64,000 bases of DNA from a bacterium (GTDB taxonomy: Bacteria; Sysuimicrobiota; Sysuimicrobiia; Sysuimicrobiales; Segetimicrobiaceae), in NCBI GenBank assembly GCA_035295165.1, contig DATGJN010000026.1, positions 22,874-86,873 of the forward strand. The letters are read 5' to 3'. A program made the position numbers and the translations under genes. Each line of letters opens with the position of its first letter. The first letter of the stretch is position 1. The notes under the pieces are model-generated. The model ran no database searches, had not been told where the DNA came from, and saw only the letters and a program-made list of their open reading frames with translations. Positions 1 through 8,292 of this stretch are shown here, in pieces.

Positions 1-1
1 G

Positions 2-793
2 GCGGTCTGGCTGAGCGTGCACGACGTTCGGCTGCTCCAACTCGGGACTGCGACGTACGTGGGCGGGGCCCAGTACGTGGCCTCGTGGGCCGACCCGACG
101 TTTTGGATCGGGGTGCGCCAGACCGTGATTTGGACCGTTGGGGTCGTGGGCGCACAACTCGTCTTCGGGATGTGCGGGGCGCTCCTGCTGAACAAGCCCT
201 TCCGCGGGCGGGCGTTCTGGCGGGGGGTTGCCCTCGTTCCTTGGGCCAGTTCAAGCGTCCTGGTGGCCCTGATGTGGCTGTGGCTGCTCGACAGCAACTA
301 CGGGGTGCTGAACGATGTCTTGCGCCGCCTCGGGCTGCTCCACACGGCGTTTGCTTGGCTCGCCGAGCCGAGGACGGCGCTCCCGGCCGTGATGCTGGCG
401 GCGATATGGCAGGGGACCCCGTTCTTCGCGGTCATGCTGTTGGCCGGTCTCCAGGCGATTCCGGAGGACCTGTACGAGGCCGCGCGGATCGACGGCGGCA
501 ATGCGTGGGCCGCGTTTCGGTACGTCACGCTGCCGCTGCTCCGCCCGACGATCCTGATCACGACCATGCTCCGCACGATGTGGGTGGCCAACTACATGGA
601 CCTGACGTTTGTCATGACGGGAGGCGGTCCGGGTGTGGCCACGCTGACCGTCCCGCTGTACGCGTACTTCGCCGCGTACAAGCGACTGGCGATCGGCTCC
701 GGGGCGGCCGTCGCGATGCAACTGGCCGTGGTGCTGGCGGGCGCCGTGCTCATTTACATGCGGCTCCTGGGTTCGGTCGAGGCCGCCGAATGA
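2..793 (+). CDS. sugar ABC transporter permease, MalF/UgpA type (5' end outside window)
   Basis: Inner-membrane permease of a carbohydrate ABC importer. The reading frame is open from base 2 and family-like residues (AVWLS before the GTG at 17) precede the first in-window start, so the gene begins upstream and is 5'-truncated by the window edge. About five hydrophobic segments are visible, and the EAA loop (EAARIDGGNAWAAF, near 478-519) is where the ATPase docks. It overlaps the next permease by ATGA, so the two are translationally coupled and form the heterodimeric channel. The binding protein and ATPase are not in view. The sugar is unknown; the transketolase genes downstream suggest one feeding the pentose phosphate pool. 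Confidence 0.93.
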   Translation, partial: AVWLSVHDVRLLQLGTATYVGGAQYVASWADPTFWIGVRQTVIWTVGVVGAQLVFGMCGALLLNKPFRGRAFWRGVALVPWASSSVLVALMWLWLLDSNYGVLNDVLRRLGLLHTAFAWLAEPRTALPAVMLAAIWQGTPFFAVMLLAGLQAIPEDLYEAARIDGGNAWAAFRYVTLPLLRPTILITTMLRTMWVANYMDLTFVMTGGGPGVATLTVPLYAYFAAYKRLAIGSGAAVAMQLAVVLAGAVLIYMRLLGSVEAAE

Positions 794-1617
794 GTCGGAC
801 CCTTCGCAACCTACCGCACCGGGTGCTACTCACCGCGTGGTTGGGCATGGTGATCCTCCCGTACCTCTGGATGCTGGTGACCTCCCTGAAGGAGCCACGC
901 GAGCTATACGTCTTTCCGGTGCGATACTGGCCCGCGCACCCAACGCTCGCGGGGTTCGCGCAGCTGTTTCAGACCACCCCGTTCCCGCGCTACATGTTGA
1001 ACAGCTTTGTCGTCGCGACCGGCACCTGCGTCATCGCGCTCACTGCCGCGACGGCGGCCAGCTACGCGCTCTCCCGTCTCCCGATGCGCGGGAAGCGGGT
1101 GCTGTTGTTCGTCTTCTTGGCGACGCAGCTGTTCCCGGCGATCCTGCTCGTCATTCCGCTCTTCGTGATCATGCGCTCGCTGCACCTGTTGAACACGTAC
1201 GGCTCGTTGATCCTCGCGGACGCGGCGTTTGCGGTGCCGTTCTCGACGTGGTTGATGACCGGGTTCTTCAACGCGCTGCCCCGAGAGCTCGACGAGGCGG
1301 CGACGATCGATGGGTGCGGGCGGCTGCAGGCGTTTCGCTATGTCCTGTTGCCCCTGGTGGCCCCCGGATTCGCGGCCGCGGGCACGTACATCTTCCTGTA
1401 CTCCTGGAACGAGTTCATCTACGCGCTGACCTTCACCGCGGACGCGAGCGCGCGGACCATCCCGGTCGGCCTCCAAACGTTCATGGGCGAGTTCATCATC
1501 CGCTGGGATCTGCTGATGGCCGGCGGTGTGATCACCGCGGTGCCGGTCATCGTCCTGTTCATGGTTGTGCAACGGGAACTCATCGCCGGGCTCACCGCCG
1601 GCGCTGTCAAGGGATAG
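790..1617 (+). CDS. sugar ABC transporter permease, MalG/UgpE type
   Basis: Second channel subunit of the carbohydrate importer, 275 aa. The start is set by the ATGA overlap with the preceding permease; a longer open frame upstream is only an overprint of that gene. The N-terminal segment LLTAWLGMVILPYLWMLVTS and the motif YLWMLVTSLKEP are typical of MalG-like subunits, and the EAA loop (DEAATIDGCGRLQAF) is intact near 1290-1335. Six hydrophobic segments are readable. It ends 10 bases before a strong ribosome site for the transketolase genes, so sugar import and use look co-transcribed. Confidence 0.93.
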   Translation: MSRTLRNLPHRVLLTAWLGMVILPYLWMLVTSLKEPRELYVFPVRYWPAHPTLAGFAQLFQTTPFPRYMLNSFVVATGTCVIALTAATAASYALSRLPMRGKRVLLFVFLATQLFPAILLVIPLFVIMRSLHLLNTYGSLILADAAFAVPFSTWLMTGFFNALPRELDEAATIDGCGRLQAFRYVLLPLVAPGFAAAGTYIFLYSWNEFIYALTFTADASARTIPVGLQTFMGEFIIRWDLLMAGGVITAVPVIVLFMVVQRELIAGLTAGAVKG

Positions 1618-1627
1618 GAGGACGCTC

Positions 1628-2494
1628 GTGCCCAGTACGCGATCGTACGCGGCCCTCCCGCTCGAGCGGGCTGCCGCGCAGATTCGGCGCGATGTCATCG
1701 CGCAGACGGTGGTGGCCGCCAGCGGACACCCCGGCGGGGCGCTCGGGGCCGCGGAGATTCTGGCGACGCTGTATTTTCGCGAGTTGCGACACGATCCGGC
1801 CGCGCCGGACTGGCCCGATCGCGACCGCTTCGTTCTGAGCAACGGGCATTTGTGCGCGGGCCTGTATTCCGCGCTGGCCCGCACCGGATACTTCCCGCCG
1901 GCAGAGCTCCTGACGTTCCGGCGGATCGGGTCCCGCCTGCAGGGGCATCCCTCGCACGTCGATCTTCCCGGCATCGAGACGTCGGGCGGGCCGCTGGGGC
2001 AGGGGTTGTCCGTGGCCAACGGGATCGCGCTCGGCGTGCGGCTGAGGCGGGTGCCCGCCCGCGTGTATTGTCTGGTGGGAGACGGGGAGCTGCAGGAGGG
2101 CCAGATCTGGGAAGCGGCCATGACCGCGGCCCACTACCGCCTCGATCGCGTCTGCCTGATCGTGAACGACAACGGGCTGCAGATCGACGGCGCTACGTCG
2201 CTCGTGAAGCGGGTCGATCCGATCGCCCCACGCTTCCAGGCGTTTGGCTGGCGCGTCCACGAGATCGACGGACACGACCTCGACGCGATCGCGGGCGCGT
2301 TTGAACGATTTCACGAAACGCAGGACCTGCCGACGGCGATCGTCGCGAAGACGGTGATGGGGAGGGGGGTGTCCTTCATGGAAGGGGATGCCAAGTGGCA
2401 CGGGACCGCGCCGTCCGAAGACCAGGCGGTGCAGGCGTTGCGAGAACTGCCGTCCGGGTTCGCCGCCGATCTGTGGGGTGGTGCACCCGCATGA
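1628..2494 (+). CDS. transketolase, N-terminal (TPP pyrophosphate-binding) subunit
   Basis: First half of a split transketolase, 288 aa, cytoplasmic. The motif SGHPGGALG near the N-terminus and the thiamine-diphosphate signature GDGELQEG followed by NDN (about residues 148-178) are clear. The GTG at 1628 lies six bases after the ATAGGAGG ribosome site at 1615-1622; an ATG at 1565 in the same frame lies inside the permease gene and is not used. It overlaps the second half by ATGA, matching the two-gene transketolases often found in sugar or sugar-acid operons. It should transfer two-carbon ketol units between sugar phosphates together with the next protein; the exact substrate may differ from the housekeeping enzyme. 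Confidence 0.92.
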   Translation: MPSTRSYAALPLERAAAQIRRDVIAQTVVAASGHPGGALGAAEILATLYFRELRHDPAAPDWPDRDRFVLSNGHLCAGLYSALARTGYFPPAELLTFRRIGSRLQGHPSHVDLPGIETSGGPLGQGLSVANGIALGVRLRRVPARVYCLVGDGELQEGQIWEAAMTAAHYRLDRVCLIVNDNGLQIDGATSLVKRVDPIAPRFQAFGWRVHEIDGHDLDAIAGAFERFHETQDLPTAIVAKTVMGRGVSFMEGDAKWHGTAPSEDQAVQALRELPSGFAADLWGGAPA

Positions 2495-3459
2495 CCGTGG
2501 AATTGGCGGCCCGCGAACGGAAGGCGATGCGCGATGCCTTCGGGGAAGCGCTCGTCGACCTGGCCCAGGTCGACGAGCGGATCGTTGCGCTGACAGCCGA
2601 TCTCGCCGAGTCGGTGCGCGTGCACCATTTCGCGGCACGATTTCCCGACCGGTTCTTCCAGATGGGCGTCGCCGAGCAGGACATGATCGGTACCGCCGCC
2701 GGCTTGGCGCTCGCGGGATTCATTCCGTTCGCGACCACCTTTGCCGTGTTCGCGACCAGCCGCGCCAATGAGCAGGTACGTCTCGCCGTCGCCTACAACC
2801 GGGCCAATGTGAAGATCGCGGTCAGCCACGGCGGCCTGAGCGTCGGGGAGGACGGCGCGACACATCAAGCCCTCGAGGACCTCAGCGCGATGCGGGAGCT
2901 CCCGGGGATGACCGTTGTCGCACCGGCGGATGCGTACGAGGCCGCGAAAGCCACACGGGCGGCGGCCGCGCATCTTGGCCCGGTGTATCTCCGCCTCGGC
3001 CGTACCGCCACGCCGATCGTGACCGATCCGGACACGCCGTTTGAGTTGGGGAAGGGCTACGTGATGCGCCGGGGGGACGATCTCACCGTGGCGGCGACGG
3101 GCACCATGGTGCCCGTCGCGCTCGATGCCGCAGCGCTGTTGAGCCGATCTGGCATCGGCGCTCGCGTCGTGAACTTGCACACGATCAAGCCGTTCGATCT
3201 TGCGCTCGTGGGACGCGCGGCGCGGGAGACCGGCGCGATCGTCACGGTCGAGGAGCATTCGATCCTCGGCGGCCTCGGGAGTGCGGTGTGCGAAGCTGTG
3301 GCCGGTCTAAGACCGGTGCCGGTCGAGCGCGTGGGCATTCAGGATACCTTCGGCGAGTCCGGCACGCCGGACGCACTGTGGCAGAAGTACGGCCTAACTC
3401 CCGCGGCGATCGTTGACGCGGCCCACCGGGTGCTCGCGCGAAAGGGTACGCGCGCGTGA
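2491..3459 (+). CDS. transketolase, C-terminal subunit (pyrimidine-binding and C-terminal domains)
   Basis: Second half of the split transketolase, 322 aa. The segment RFFQMGVAEQDMIGTAAGLA carries the Glu that activates the thiamine ring in this family, followed by FATTFAVFATSRANEQVR, with a C-terminal domain from about residue 190. The start is the ATG in the ATGA overlap with the N-terminal subunit. Length and order match family pairs in which both chains form one active site. A short hairpin lies between its stop and the next gene. Confidence 0.92.
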   Translation: MTVELAARERKAMRDAFGEALVDLAQVDERIVALTADLAESVRVHHFAARFPDRFFQMGVAEQDMIGTAAGLALAGFIPFATTFAVFATSRANEQVRLAVAYNRANVKIAVSHGGLSVGEDGATHQALEDLSAMRELPGMTVVAPADAYEAAKATRAAAAHLGPVYLRLGRTATPIVTDPDTPFELGKGYVMRRGDDLTVAATGTMVPVALDAAALLSRSGIGARVVNLHTIKPFDLALVGRAARETGAIVTVEEHSILGGLGSAVCEAVAGLRPVPVERVGIQDTFGESGTPDALWQKYGLTPAAIVDAAHRVLARKGTRA

Positions 3460-3504
3460 TTCGGGCGGTGGAGCGGTCGGGATCCGGGCGGAGGGTCGCC
3501 GGCG

Positions 3505-3524
3505 CCGCCGTCCGTGGACGGCGG
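3505..3524 (+). other. intercistronic hairpin
   Basis: Perfect 8-bp stem (3505-3512 with 3517-3524) closed by a CGTG tetraloop, between the transketolase C subunit (ends 3459) and the next gene (starts 3536). No T-run follows, so it is more likely an RNA-stability or processing element than an intrinsic terminator. Confidence 0.5.
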
Positions 3525-3535
3525 GTGCCGTAGCC

Positions 3536-4588
3536 ATGTGCGCCGCGTCGGCGCAACGTCCTGTGCGCCTTGCCGTGATTGGGTGCGGCGCTCATTCCGT
3601 CACGAGCCTGCAGCCGTGCATCCCGCTGATCCCCGCGTTCGAGTACGTTGCGGCCTATGACCGCCATCCCGAGCGTGCGGCCTTGGGCTTGCGTTTCGGG
3701 GCGCGACGATGGTACCAGGACGTCGCCCGGATGTTCGCGGACGAAGCGATCGACGCCGCCGTCGTGGCCGGGCCGGCGTCGATGAATCACGAAATGGGGC
3801 TCGCCTGCGCCGAGGCCGGCGTCCATCTGTTTGTCGAGAAGCCGATGGCACCGACGGTTGAAGGTGCTCGTCAGTTGGCCGATGCGATTCGCGCGCGCGG
3901 GCGGGTCGGGATGGTCGGGACGATGTGGCGCCACGCGCCCGCGATCCGCGTGCAAAAGACGATCGTCGAGAGCCCGGCGTTCGGTCGGGCCGTCGCGTTC
4001 CACGGTACGCATCTGGCACCGGGTGAGTTCGTCAGCGGGCCGGGTGGAAGGGGTGGCGGATCACTGGGCTGGCGCTTCATGTTGGACCAGGGATGCCACA
4101 TGGCCGACTGCATGCGGTTTCTCATGGGCCCGGTGCGCGGTGTCACCGCGGCGACCTCGGCGACGACAACGCGTCGCGACCAGTTTGGTCTCTCGGCGCT
4201 GGTGCTCTTTGTCGGCGGCGCCACCGGGACGCTGTTGTTGGCGTCGCACGCGTCCGTGATGAGCCCGTCCCTGACCATCGTCGGGGACGCGGGACAGGCC
4301 GTGACGGTACGCCACCTCGTCTCGCTTGAGAGGTACCCGTTGCCCGATGAGCTCGCCGACCCCGCCCTGCGGGCACGGGTCACCCAGACCTGGGCCCACG
4401 GGGCCAACTATCGTGGCGTGAGCCGTCCGGGACACCTGGAGGCGCTGGAGCATTTTGCCCACGCGATCAACACGGGAACGGCGCCGACCCCGTCCCTCGA
4501 TGATGGCTGGCGCGCCCTGCGGTTGTGCCAGGCGATGCTTGAGAGCACCGAAGGCGGGCGTTCGGTGTCCCTCGCGATCGGCGAGTAG
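3536..4588 (+). CDS. Gfo/Idh/MocA family oxidoreductase
   Basis: NAD(P)-dependent sugar or inositol-type dehydrogenase, 350 aa, cytoplasmic. The N-terminal Rossmann fold begins RLAVIGCGAHS. The catalytic EKP motif (VEKPMA, about residue 100) holds the conserved Lys, and QGCHMADCMRF about 85 residues later corresponds to the catalytic His region. The ATG at 3536 gives a standard family length; the open frame extends upstream only over the transketolase gene. It follows the sugar permeases and transketolase on the same strand, so it probably oxidises or epimerises the imported sugar. The substrate cannot be read from sequence. Confidence 0.88.
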   Translation: MCAASAQRPVRLAVIGCGAHSVTSLQPCIPLIPAFEYVAAYDRHPERAALGLRFGARRWYQDVARMFADEAIDAAVVAGPASMNHEMGLACAEAGVHLFVEKPMAPTVEGARQLADAIRARGRVGMVGTMWRHAPAIRVQKTIVESPAFGRAVAFHGTHLAPGEFVSGPGGRGGGSLGWRFMLDQGCHMADCMRFLMGPVRGVTAATSATTTRRDQFGLSALVLFVGGATGTLLLASHASVMSPSLTIVGDAGQAVTVRHLVSLERYPLPDELADPALRARVTQTWAHGANYRGVSRPGHLEALEHFAHAINTGTAPTPSLDDGWRALRLCQAMLESTEGGRSVSLAIGE

Positions 4589-4690
4589 GCGACGCGCGTC
4601 GCCGTGGGTGTCTTTGGACACGGGCACGGCGTTGCGACTCACCCTTCCGATCCTCGCGCGCCGTGCCGCGCTTTGACGGAAGGAGTGCAG

Positions 4691-5431
4691 GTGCCCAAAT
4701 GGAAATGTCAGCACGCGTCCGCGCTCGCGGGCAGGAGTGTTGTCCGGGCCTCTCGCCCGGCCCTCGGGATCTGCGTCGTAGCCAAATTCGAGGGGGAATC
4801 CACGTCAGTCACGACCGCGCTCCTCGCGTTCATGGCCGCAAGCGCCGTGGTGATTGTGGCCCCCGGTCCGGATACCGCGTTGATCCTGCGCACCACCGCC
4901 GTTGAGGGACCGCGCCGCGGCGCGTACACCTCGGCCGGCATATTGTGTGGACTACTGCTGTGGGGCCTGGCCGCGGCGCTCGGCTTGAGCGCAGTGGTGG
5001 CGGCCTCCCATCTCGCCTACACGGTGCTGCGCGTCATCGGCGCCGCCTGGCTCGTCTGGTTGGGTCTCCACCTCCTGCTGCGGCCGCGCAGCGAGGTCCC
5101 CGCGGCGGGCGCGATGGGGGCCGCGAACGGCAGCGACTCCACGTGGTTTGTGCGCGGGCTCTTGTCCAATCTCACGAATCCCAAAGTCGGCGTGTTCTTT
5201 GTGACGTTCCTTCCGCAATTCGTGCCGGGAGGGGTTGCCGTCGCGCCGTTCATCGTGCTTCTCGTGTTGATCAACGTCGCGGAAAGCGTGATCTGGCTGG
5301 GCTTTCTGATCCTGGCGACGCGGCCGATCGCGCGTGCCCTGCGCCCCGCGGTCGCCCGCGCGCTCGACCGAACCACCGGTGCCGTCCTCGTCGGCGCCGG
5401 ACTCAGCCTCGCCGCTGAGGGGCACCGGTGA
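4691..5431 (+). CDS. LysE/RhtB family amino-acid exporter
   Basis: Inner-membrane efflux protein of the LysE/RhtB superfamily. The family signature (VAPGPDTALILRT near 4858-4895) and the later NLTNPKVGVFFVTFLPQFV are unmistakable, with about six membrane segments. The GTG at 4691 is preceded by AAGGAGTGCAG and gives 246 aa, about 40 more than usual. No good start codon lies nearer the first membrane segment, so either the protein has an N-terminal extension or the true start is non-standard. It probably exports an amino acid or small metabolite. It lies on the same strand as the sugar operon but about 100 bases after it. Confidence 0.82.
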   Translation: MPKWKCQHASALAGRSVVRASRPALGICVVAKFEGESTSVTTALLAFMAASAVVIVAPGPDTALILRTTAVEGPRRGAYTSAGILCGLLLWGLAAALGLSAVVAASHLAYTVLRVIGAAWLVWLGLHLLLRPRSEVPAAGAMGAANGSDSTWFVRGLLSNLTNPKVGVFFVTFLPQFVPGGVAVAPFIVLLVLINVAESVIWLGFLILATRPIARALRPAVARALDRTTGAVLVGAGLSLAAEGHR

Positions 5432-5687
5432 CCGAAATGCGGTGATGGCAGCGTGCCACCATGAGAGCGCCCGTTCGCCAAATCACCCCGATGTGGCCCG
5501 GTCGTGTGAACGTTGGTACCGCGATCGCTGCCGCCTTGAGGATTCGCGGAATTGTCCCATCGGTTGCCGCTTACTTCCGTGTAAGTTTGGTGCAACGCAA
5601 TCAACCCCCCGCCCGATACTGAAGCGGCCTCGTGATTAGTAGTATCCGGGTAGACCTAATCGCGTCTGGGACGGGAGAGAGAGGATC

Positions 5688-5975
5688 ATGCGAGCGTGCC
5701 AGCTCCGTTCGACCACCGGGGCGATTCCGGTGACGAATCGCAAGGCCGCGAGCCAGAAGCGGGACCGGAGCGGCGCCGGCGTGGCGCGGCGGCCGCGATT
5801 TGGTGAATCGCTGGTTCTGCTGCGCGCGTTGGGGTTGTCTCCCGCTGCAGTCGATCGCGATCGCCACTTGGCTGCGCGCAAATGGTCATATGAGCTGTTG
5901 GGTACCATGGTCGAGTATCCGGCCGGGGACGGGATACCGACGGTCGTCGTCATGAGCGGCGGCGCTGCCGCATAG
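5688..5975 (+). CDS. hypothetical protein, 95 aa
   Basis: Not recognised. The ATG at 5688 has a purine-rich GAGAGAGGATC leader just upstream, and the frame runs to a stop 10 bases before the next small ORF. The product is basic in its first half, with a slightly hydrophobic C-terminal tail (TVVVMSGGAAA). An antisense frame of 114 aa covers the same bases, so coding potential is uncertain. Kept because it sits directly upstream of, and may be co-transcribed with, the 5986 ORF. Confidence 0.35.
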   Translation: MRACQLRSTTGAIPVTNRKAASQKRDRSGAGVARRPRFGESLVLLRALGLSPAAVDRDRHLAARKWSYELLGTMVEYPAGDGIPTVVVMSGGAAA

Positions 5976-5985
5976 GGCAACGGAG

Positions 5986-6330
5986 ATGGCGTTACACCCG
6001 GCGTGTCACGTGGTTGAGGACTACCTCGCGGCTACGTTTCCGTTGAGCGTGATCGAAGAGTTTGAATGGACGGCGCAGCGGTCCTGGGCCTTCAAGGTCA
6101 GCGTTCCCCAATTGTTCCCCCGATTGCACTTCCAGTTGCTGGTGAGTACCCATTTCTTGGACAGAACGGATGACCATGAAATCGAACGCCTCCTGCGAGA
6201 CTGGTATGTGGCCAACCGAATGCGGATGGTGGGTGCGAAAGAGTGGGTCTATGTCGCGGACAGCGGTGTCAGTCTCGGAGTGCCTGAACCCGCATACGCG
6301 TCACTCGGTCCCGGCCGGCCACTCAGGTAG
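5986..6330 (+). CDS. hypothetical protein, 114 aa (intact copy of a duplicated small gene)
   Basis: No family recognised. The protein is mixed alpha/beta with an acidic N-terminal half, aromatic residues (WTAQRSWAFKV), then a charged helix (DDHEIERLLRDWYVANRMR) and a conserved-looking stretch (MVGAKEWVYVADSGVSLGVPEP). Its coding reality is supported by a second copy of bases 6172-6291 at 7878-7997: that copy has 100 of 120 bases identical, with no insertion or deletion and an unbroken frame. The ribosome site is poor (CGGAG abuts the ATG). Function unknown. Confidence 0.6.
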   Translation: MALHPACHVVEDYLAATFPLSVIEEFEWTAQRSWAFKVSVPQLFPRLHFQLLVSTHFLDRTDDHEIERLLRDWYVANRMRMVGAKEWVYVADSGVSLGVPEPAYASLGPGRPLR

Positions 6331-6618
6331 GTTCGCGCGCTCCTGAGGCGTCTTCCCCCTCGCCCACCGCGCCGTGCCGTTCGTCTCGGCTTCGCTGCCC
6401 GCTCCTGCACCGCCGCGCGCGCCTCAGGGCAGCGCACCAATCTCCCAGCCTGGGTGATGGTAACCGCGGCGCCTCAGAACCCTAACGATGGCGCATTCGC
6501 CGAACCACCTTTGCGTGCAGGGCATATCCACGGCAAGGCTGTTCCGCATTCCCTTCGCCCCAACAACGACAGGCACGACGGGAGGATAACCTGAGGCTTG
6601 CACATCGCAACAGCGGTG

Positions 6619-6647
6619 TTGACATCCTAGTAAATGGCGTTTATAAT
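6619..6647 (+). promoter_or_regulatory. consensus housekeeping-sigma promoter of the cupin gene
   Basis: TTGACA at 6619-6624 and TATAAT at 6642-6647 are both perfect matches to the -35 and -10 consensus, with a 17-base spacer. It lies 40 bases upstream of the cupin ATG. The spacer contains one AGTAAAT half-site (6629-6635) that recurs downstream in a palindrome, so the promoter is probably repressed. Confidence 0.85.
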
Positions 6648-6655
6648 TCTGACTC

Positions 6656-6672
6656 AGTAAATCTCATTTACT
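6656..6672 (+). promoter_or_regulatory. putative operator (AGTAAAT palindrome)
   Basis: AGTAAAT at 6656-6662 and its exact reverse complement ATTTACT at 6666-6672 flank CTC, just downstream of the -10 box. A third AGTAAAT lies at 6629-6635 inside the promoter spacer. Placement across spacer and start site is that of a repressor operator; the MarR regulator encoded two genes on (7400-7822) is the obvious candidate ligand-responsive repressor. Confidence 0.6.
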
Positions 6673-6687
6673 ATACGGAGGCACAAC

Positions 6688-7164
6688 ATGGCACCGCAGA
6701 TCGTCGACCTCCACGCCAATCCTTCTGACGAAATAATCCATCTCGGGCCGCTCACGGTGCGTTTCTTGATCACCCGAGAAGACTCGAACGGCAGTGTCGC
6801 GGCATTTGAGCTCCTTGTCCCGGGCGCGCAGCGCCTACCGGCGCCAGCGCATAGCCACGACCGCTACGAGGAGACGATCTACGGCCTCGACGGCGTGTTG
6901 ACATGGACCGTCGACGGAACACAAATCGACGTTGGCCCCGGTCAGGCATTGTGCATTCCGCGCGGCGCCATGCACCGATTCGATAACAACGGACACCGGG
7001 ACGTGAAGGCGCTCTGTGTGATCACGCCAGCTGTACTGGGTCCGCAGTATTTCCGGGAGGTTGCCGAGGTGTTCAATGCACCGGCCGGTGGTTCGCCGGA
7101 CCGAGCAAAGATGGCGGAGGTCATGCGCCGCCACGGCCTCACGCCGGCCCCGCCTCAAGCGTAG
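6688..7164 (+). CDS. cupin domain-containing protein
   Basis: Single-domain cupin, 158 aa, cytoplasmic. The first cupin motif (HSHDRYEETIYGLDG, about residues 54-68) and the second (GQALCIPRGAMHRFDN, about 86-101) provide the His/Glu metal ligands of the cupin_2 fold. The ATG is set by GGAGG at 6677-6681 with six-base spacing. It is transcribed from a consensus promoter carrying repeated AGTAAAT sites and is followed by a MarR regulator. Likely a small-molecule dioxygenase, isomerase or quercetinase-like sensor; the chemistry cannot be fixed from the motifs. Confidence 0.85.
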   Translation: MAPQIVDLHANPSDEIIHLGPLTVRFLITREDSNGSVAAFELLVPGAQRLPAPAHSHDRYEETIYGLDGVLTWTVDGTQIDVGPGQALCIPRGAMHRFDNNGHRDVKALCVITPAVLGPQYFREVAEVFNAPAGGSPDRAKMAEVMRRHGLTPAPPQA

Positions 7165-7399
7165 CGCCTGCCGACGACGGCGACCCCATCTCATTTCAAG
7201 AATGCGGCGCAAGGCGATCAGCGGCGATAGGGGTCCACTTCCCGATGCCACAGGCGGGCGTGCACAACCCCGCGGGTCGTTCCAGGCGCGGGTGCGTGCG
7301 CCGAGACGGCCGGCTGACCCTCACCGCCGAGATCTCGATCGCAGTCGTTCGGCCTCGCTGATCTCGGGCGTGACAGGCTCACCCGTCCAAACGAGAGAT

Positions 7400-7822
7400 A
7401 TGCGCATCGGCGCGCTGTTGCGCGTTCCGGCTCAGGTGATCCAGCGCCGCATCATCAAGGGGCTCAACGCCGCCGGTTTTGCGGAGCTGCGCGTGCCGCA
7501 TATGGCGGTGCTGCAATATCCAGGCCCGGATGGGGTTCGCCCAGGCATTCTCGCCGGGCGCGCAGGCATGAGCAAGCAGGCCATGAACCAGTTACTCCGG
7601 AGCCTCGAAAGTCTCGGCTACATCGTCCGGTCAGATGCCCCCGACGAGGGTCGCGCGCGAATCGTCCGCTTTACCAATCGCGGACGCGCCGCGTTCTCAA
7701 AAATCTACGACATACTCGGCGATCTCGAGCGCGAATGGCGCGCTGAGCTGGGGCCAGAGCGGTTCGACCAGCTCAAAGAGTTGCTGTTCCGCGTGTGGGA
7801 GAGCCCGTTGACCCGCTCGTAG
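7400..7822 (+). CDS. MarR family transcriptional regulator
   Basis: Winged-helix regulator, 140 aa. The recognition region reads LAGRAGMSKQAMNQLLRSLESLGYI, followed by a wing with the typical D-x-R core (DAPDEGRARIVRFTNRG). This is the single-domain MarR architecture. The ATG at 7400 has only a weak GAGAGA leader; an in-frame GTG at 7370 would add ten residues and has none. It is downstream of the cupin gene on the same strand and probably controls it through the AGTAAAT palindrome. The inducer is unknown. Confidence 0.85.
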   Translation: MRIGALLRVPAQVIQRRIIKGLNAAGFAELRVPHMAVLQYPGPDGVRPGILAGRAGMSKQAMNQLLRSLESLGYIVRSDAPDEGRARIVRFTNRGRAAFSKIYDILGDLEREWRAELGPERFDQLKELLFRVWESPLTRS

Positions 7823-7877
7823 GCGAGAACGCGGCACACCTGCCCGAGGATGCCATCGACTCCTTGGAGTAGCGGAC

Positions 7878-7997
7878 GACCATGAAATCGAACGCTTCTT
7901 GCGAGACTGGCCTGCGGCCAGCCATACTCGGATGGTCGGTGCGAAAGAGTGGGGCTATGTCGCAGCGAGCAGTGTCAGTCTCGGAGTCCCCGAGCCA
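7878..7997 (+). pseudogene. decayed partial copy of the 5986-6330 gene
   Basis: Forty codons aligned without gaps to 6172-6291, with 100 of 120 bases identical by direct comparison, encoding DDHEIERFLRDW and MVGAKEWGYVAASSVSLGVPEP. Weaker similarity may extend to about 7860. The N-terminal half present in the intact copy is missing and there is no start codon with a ribosome site, so this is a 5'-truncated remnant. With the intact copy it brackets the cupin/MarR pair. The rest of 7823-8292 shows no gene. Confidence 0.8.
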
Positions 7998-8292
7998 CGT
8001 GAGCACATCCAAGATGGCACGGCCGTTCCGCACGTCCCTCGGAACCGTTTGGAACCGAATGGACTAAGGCCCCCCGAGTTAGCGAGGGCGATCCAGAGAC
8101 GTCAGGGCGCAATTGCCACACCAGATAAGGCGTTCCGGGGATAGTCAGGGATCCGAAGGACCGAAAAGATAACACGGCGTTAATCCATTCACCACCTCGC
8201 CTTGCTACGGTGCGTCGAGGCGCGCCGCCGCCGCTCGGTGTTGCGTCCGCGTGCGGCGTCGGCTGCGACGCGTTGAACACCGGAGGACACAC

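Noticed and set aside
85..789. Upstream extension of the second sugar permease frame
   Set aside because: It overprints the first permease in another frame; the ATGA overlap at 790 and family length fix the start.
3505..3524. Intrinsic terminator after the transketolase genes
   Set aside because: A stable stem exists but no T-run follows, and the next gene continues the operon on the same strand.
5461..5622. 53-aa ORF starting MRAPVRQITPMW
   Set aside because: No ribosome site, no resemblance to any family, and another frame over the same bases is equally open.
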